From positions 124,001-188,000 of the forward strand of contig CAZICV010000005.1 in assembly GCA_964537925.1 (NCBI GenBank): a stretch of DNA of 64,000 nt, read 5' to 3'. Below the pieces are notes generated by a model, which made no database searches, had not been told where the DNA came from, and saw only the letters and a program-made list of their open reading frames with translations. Source of the stretch: SLDF01 sp964537925. GTDB lineage: Bacteria > Bacteroidota > Bacteroidia > Chitinophagales > Saprospiraceae. Every line of letters starts with the position of its first letter. The first letter of the stretch is position 1. Of this stretch, positions 61,131 through 64,000 are shown in pieces. A program made the translations under genes and the position numbers.

Positions 61131-61621
61131 TTCTGCACACACAGACAAGGGGATTACCGAAGCGTCGATCGCCCTTAATCTTGTCTTTAGGGGCCCCAGA
61201 ACGCCTCGGGGTTTGCACGGTTTCTTCCCTTTTGCCCACTTTCACTTTATTCCAACCTGTTTACACTGTTTCTCAGTGCTATGCTGGTACTTCACTGTGT
61301 TTTTTGGTGGCATTGTTTATCTGATTCGCATATTTACTATATGAGGGTCGCCGGCGAAATACCAAGCTCTGAATGGAATGCCCTGCATATATGCTATGCC
61401 AAGAAGTGTAAACAAGGTCGCTTAACCCTGTGACCTGTCTCATACACTGACTATACACTAACCCCGGGAGTGGCATACACTGGAACATAGGGGAGCTATT
61501 GCGCTGGATGCCACCGAGACAGCCAGTGTCTTGTACTGAAATAGCTTTACAGTAGGCTTTAGGCTTCCATTTTTTGTTAATAGAGCCGGTAAAGTGATGA
61601 GCTTGATGAAAGAGAGCATTG

Positions 61622-62044
61622 TCAACTCTCACCTCTTCGGGCGCGGATTAGCTCCTCGCGCAAAAATGCCATGTCCTCTCGTATTCGTTCCATCTCTTTT
61701 TGCAATCGCTGATTTTCATCGCGCACTTGCGCTATCAGCTGATCGTAAAGCTCTTTTTGTCCGCTATATATGGTACAGTAGAATGCTTGGCCATGATTTA
61801 TGTTGCCGTTATTTCCACTTTCGCCATTAAAATGCTGAGTCACTTGGCCTTGATCACGTGCTACCAACTCTTCCGGCCCCATGTTGTATAGCTCGGCGAT
61901 AGAGCGGATGCGCTCCCAGTCAAGACGTGTTTCTCCGGTTTCTATGCGTGCGTAGGTGCGTAGGGCTAGGTTGAGTTTTTCGGCAACTTCTTCTCGGGTC
62001 AGATTGTGTTCCTCGCGAAGACGGCGTATGGTATCGTGCAACAT
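61622..62044 (-). CDS. XRE-family helix-turn-helix regulator with C-terminal coiled coil
   Basis: 140 residues. The DNA-binding domain is at about 5-62 (IRRLREEHNLTREEVAEKLN, LRTYARIETGETRLDWERI, IAELYNMGPEELV). A polar Asn/Gly linker (NGESGNNGNINHG) and a coiled coil (about 93-138, LIAQVRDENQRLQKEMERIR) follow, which probably sets the oligomer. No toxin gene lies next to it. The five regularly spaced repeats just upstream of its start are the obvious binding sites, which suggests that it controls its own transcription and perhaps a divergent one. Confidence 0.88.
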   Translation of the reverse strand: MLHDTIRRLREEHNLTREEVAEKLNLALRTYARIETGETRLDWERIRSIAELYNMGPEELVARDQGQVTQHFNGESGNNGNINHGQAFYCTIYSGQKELYDQLIAQVRDENQRLQKEMERIREDMAFLREELIRARRGES

Positions 62045-62085
62045 GATGACGCATGAGTTTTAGGCAAAGCAATATATATAGGATA

Positions 62086-62183
62086 GGACAATATGTGACC
62101 TGAATGTGCCAGAAAATGTCCAAACATGCCAGTTTCTGACCAAAACGTGTCAGAAAATGACCACCGATGGACAGATTTTGACC
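62086..62183. repeat. Five dyad repeats at 20-21 base spacing, upstream of the XRE gene
   Basis: Units of 15 bases start at 62086, 62107, 62127, 62148 and 62169: GGACAATATGTGACC, TGCCAGAAAATGTCC, TGCCAGTTTCTGACC, TGTCAGAAAATGACC, GGACAGATTTTGACC. The shared form is (T/G)GNCA-N5-TGNCC, a weak dyad. The spacing of two helical turns puts all units on one face of the DNA, as expected for cooperative binding. They cover the region where the XRE gene's promoter should lie. Confidence 0.75.
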
Positions 62184-62211
62184 GGGAAGGCTCCTATGGT
62201 TTTTGTAATTT

Positions 62212-62219
62212 TACTTTTG
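62212..62219 (+). promoter_or_regulatory. Candidate rightward -7 box beyond the repeat array
   Basis: TACTTTTG fits TAnnTTTG and lies 28 bases after the last repeat, pointing away from the XRE gene. The next rightward gene starts 465 bases later, so a transcript from here would have a long leader or be a separate RNA. No -33 box at the right distance. Confidence 0.35.
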
Positions 62220-62322
62220 AAATACAGATTAATATTCAGGCTTTTATCACTGGTTGCGACTATGTATTTAATTCGGTGATTTGATTATTTCCTGGTCGTA
62301 GCGATATGTACAGTTGAGCTTT

Positions 62323-62362
62323 CTGCAGGTTGCGCCGGGTATATCCCGGCGCATACTTGCAG
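62323..62362. other. Strong GC-rich stem-loop in non-coding DNA
   Basis: Perfect 9-base arms TGCGCCGGG (62331-62339) and CCCGGCGCA (62345-62353) around TATAT, extended by an outer CTGCA/TGCAG pair (62323-62327, 62358-62362). No T run follows, so it is not an ordinary terminator. It stands out from AT-rich surroundings. Confidence 0.6.
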
Positions 62363-62498
62363 GGGCGAATAAATACAAACAGTTTCCATGTAAGACTGTA
62401 CCAGTAGGGGCAATCCATGTTAAAGAAAGTACGAGAGTATGGCATGAATTTTGCATACAACCCATAATCTATGATTTGAGTGGCGTTTGATCCGAATC

Positions 62499-62683
62499 AG
62501 CCGCCCATTCTCAGGCGGCTCCTGTCTTTCAGCAACCTCGGAAAATACACGCCTGCCAGGCTAAGCGAACCATCACCGTACCTCCGGTGACGGGCAGCTT
62601 CATGCCTGCCGGGAACGGAACAAAGCGGACCTGCGAAGGTCTCGCATGGTCAATATGTATTATTCAAAAAAAAATCAAGCATT
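62499..62683 (+). other. Structured leader in front of the VWA gene
   Basis: Contains the hairpin AGCCGCC/GGCGGCT (62499-62505, 62514-62520; loop CATTCTCA), then a GC-rich stretch with TCACCG/CGGTGA (62573-62578, 62585-62590) and further GGCAG/CTGCC-type complementarity. The last 40 bases before the GTG start are A-rich. It could be a regulatory leader or a separate small RNA; I do not recognise a known riboswitch. Confidence 0.4.
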
Positions 62684-64000
62684 GTGAAACTTCATTGGCT
62701 TCTAGTGATCATCGCGGCGGTATGGCCGGTCCTGGTAAAGGGACAATTCTACTACGGGACCAATCCCGTGGAGATAAACGACTTCAACGACCGGAATACC
62801 CACAGCCTGCAGATACCTACGGCCCTGGGCCAGGTAGAGATCACCCGTCAGGGAGAGGAGGACGGGTTTGTGATACATACCATCGAAGCATCGGGTATCG
62901 GACTCAGGCTGGGGACCGATCCGGGAGACAGTCTCTACTCGCTGTCGCTGAGCCTGCCGGAAGGGGAGGACCGGGCGCCGTACTTCGATATATCGGGGAT
63001 ATTCTGCGTATGTGCAGGCGATGGGACAGGTCGCCTGTCGCTGAGCGGCGTGACGCCGGGCGGTACACCCGTCTATCCCAGGATCGTATACAGCGACCCT
63101 GCCAGGGGGATCGTGGCCGATACGGAGGGTAGCTATGACCTGCTGGCCAGGGTAGCCAAGCCTGTCGGCGTCTTCTTCGAAGAGGAAGTCGCGACCATCT
63201 CACTCACCATACAGGTGCAGGGCTGCGATCTCGTATCGCTGATGATCCACGAGATCCGTATGTATGACGGCGCAGCGGATATACCCAATCCCGGTATAGC
63301 GCTGGGCTGCGGCTCCACGATCTGGCTCGGTCTGGACGCCTCCGCCTCCATCACGCAGCAGGAGCAGGAGCATATAGCCGACTTCGCCGGGCAGCTGCTC
63401 ACACTGGGCCTGAACGCAGATATACAAGACCTGCGGGCCTCGGTATCCTCGTATGCAACGATGAATACCCTGCTGTGCCCGCCTGAAATACTCACCCCTC
63501 AAAGCCTGGCCGACAGCGGCTCCATAACGATGCAACTGGACGCCTACCGGAGTGCAGAGAACAAAGCGGAAGGCGAGCTGGCCCATACAGGATTTCACGC
63601 ATTCCTGGAGTATGTAGCGCCACAGGCGGCGGCGGGAGACCTGGTCTGCATCGTCACGGACGGTCTCGACAACTCAGGGATCGCGGAGCGGGGCCGCACA
63701 CATTTCCTGGCCGCCAACCTCGACCGACTGATACAGGCGAGCCGCGAGATCAGGGCCACCGGGGCGCACCTGCTCTGGATACTGGGCGACGAGCCGGGCG
63801 ATGCGGCCCTGGAGTTTTACTTCAAACGCCTGTCCGACGCTCTCTCGGCCACGATCGTACGGCCCGGGAACTCCGGGAGCGCCGAGAGCAGCCAGGTGGA
63901 TATCATAGTGCAGGATGACTTTGCCCTGCTGCCCGATGTCCTGCAGGAGATCTGGACCAGCGACTGCTCGGAACTCATCCTGTCGCTGCAGGTGGACAGT
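62684..64000 (+). CDS. Secreted von Willebrand factor A domain protein, partial
   Basis: An open frame from GTG 62684 runs off the right edge (439 codons). No in-frame ATG lies between the preceding stop-free stretch and the signal peptide, which reads (M)KLHWLLVIIAAVWPVLVKGQ, so GTG is the likely start. An N-terminal beta-rich domain of about 200 residues precedes a VWA domain: IWLGLDASAS (D218, the DxSxS of the metal site) and LVCIVTDGLDNSG (T325, D326). Such domains bind proteins through a divalent metal. A T9SS sorting domain may follow beyond the edge. The gene is the only one to the right of the structured leader. Confidence 0.85.
   Translation, partial: MKLHWLLVIIAAVWPVLVKGQFYYGTNPVEINDFNDRNTHSLQIPTALGQVEITRQGEEDGFVIHTIEASGIGLRLGTDPGDSLYSLSLSLPEGEDRAPYFDISGIFCVCAGDGTGRLSLSGVTPGGTPVYPRIVYSDPARGIVADTEGSYDLLARVAKPVGVFFEEEVATISLTIQVQGCDLVSLMIHEIRMYDGAADIPNPGIALGCGSTIWLGLDASASITQQEQEHIADFAGQLLTLGLNADIQDLRASVSSYATMNTLLCPPEILTPQSLADSGSITMQLDAYRSAENKAEGELAHTGFHAFLEYVAPQAAAGDLVCIVTDGLDNSGIAERGRTHFLAANLDRLIQASREIRATGAHLLWILGDEPGDAALEFYFKRLSDALSATIVRPGNSGSAESSQVDIIVQDDFALLPDVLQEIWTSDCSELILSLQVDS

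Larger units (their letters stand above)
60954..61621. other. Intergenic stretch with two perfect palindromes, no credible gene
   Basis: 668 bases. Frames on both strands exist but overlap each other and give compositions unlike protein. Two short palindromes with CTGT/ACAG arms are present (listed separately). It separates the PorV-like gene from the convergent XRE regulator gene. Confidence 0.55.

Noticed and set aside
61013..61632. Overlapping frames of 103 (plus) and 117 (minus) codons
   Set aside because: They overlap each other, start without a good ribosome-binding site and give no protein-like composition.
62260..62465. Minus-strand frames of about 65 codons
   Set aside because: They run through the GC-rich hairpin, and neither reading gives a plausible protein; two frames of equal length overlap.
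1..64000. CRISPR arrays, tRNA or rRNA genes, insertion sequences, integrases
   Set aside because: Looked for direct repeats of CRISPR size, T-arm-like GGTTCGAATCC segments and transposase motifs; none found. The regular repeats at 62086 are too short and contiguous for CRISPR.

Overview
The window reads as chromosomal DNA of a member of the Bacteroidota, most likely a marine or environmental Saprospiria/Chitinophagia-type lineage (phylum confident, lower rank a guess). The grounds are: type IX secretion (T9SS) and gliding proteins (PorQ, a PorV-like porin, a PorT-like barrel, GldB), secreted proteins ending in T9SS type A or type B sorting domains, a primary sigma factor without region 1.1, many TAnnTTTG promoter boxes matching that sigma factor, and phylum-restricted small families (DUF4286, DUF3109, START-like). 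No rRNA, tRNA, CRISPR array, transposase or prophage was seen.

Layout. 1-2154: a ferritin-like (VioB-type) protein leaving the left edge, then a gene-free gap. 2-13 kb: topA, then a leftward run (GNAT-like protein, surE, small membrane protein, lpxB), a translationally coupled lipoprotein-porQ pair, a membrane-anchored parvulin foldase and a DUF3109 protein. 13-20 kb: rightward central metabolism (mitochondrial-type citrate synthase, gcvH with a VanZ-like protein, TPR protein, DUF4286, acyl-CoA dehydrogenase, site-2 protease). 20-26 kb: a TonB-dependent receptor behind a promoter bracketed by two near-identical Fur-like operators, then a zinc-finger protein, OmpH, TatA, a 2OG-Fe(II) oxygenase and gldB. 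26-33 kb: PorT-like barrel, nadC, pyrD, dnaX, nadE, miaA. 33-44 kb: envelope functions (acyltransferase, YfhO, FkbM methyltransferase, GT2, flippase), interrupted by an AT-richer stretch with two tandem Cys-rich T9SS cargo paralogues that resemble no family I know. 44-55 kb: enoyl-CoA hydratase, ferredoxin reductase and ferredoxin (the reductase promoter carries the same Fur-like operator), START-like protein, rpoD, an N-terminally extended GAPDH, S41 protease, tsaC, a large PKD protein, rplS, Tic20-like protein. 55-64 kb: M1 and M43 peptidases, OmpA lipoprotein, YCII-like protein, PorV-like porin, then about 1.7 kb with little coding: an XRE regulator behind five 20-21 bp spaced dyad repeats and a hairpin-rich stretch leading to a secreted VWA protein cut by the right edge.

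How it fits together. Several genes serve one export route: TatA and OmpH/PpiD act at the inner membrane and periplasm, PorQ/PorV/PorT-like/GldB belong to or neighbour the T9SS, and the M43 protease, PKD protein and two Cys-rich paralogues look like its cargo. The shared operator suggests an iron-responsive regulon joining outer-membrane iron uptake with a ferredoxin reductase. The best candidates for undescribed biology are the Cys-rich CxxCH paralogue pair and the XRE/repeat/structured-DNA module near the right edge.
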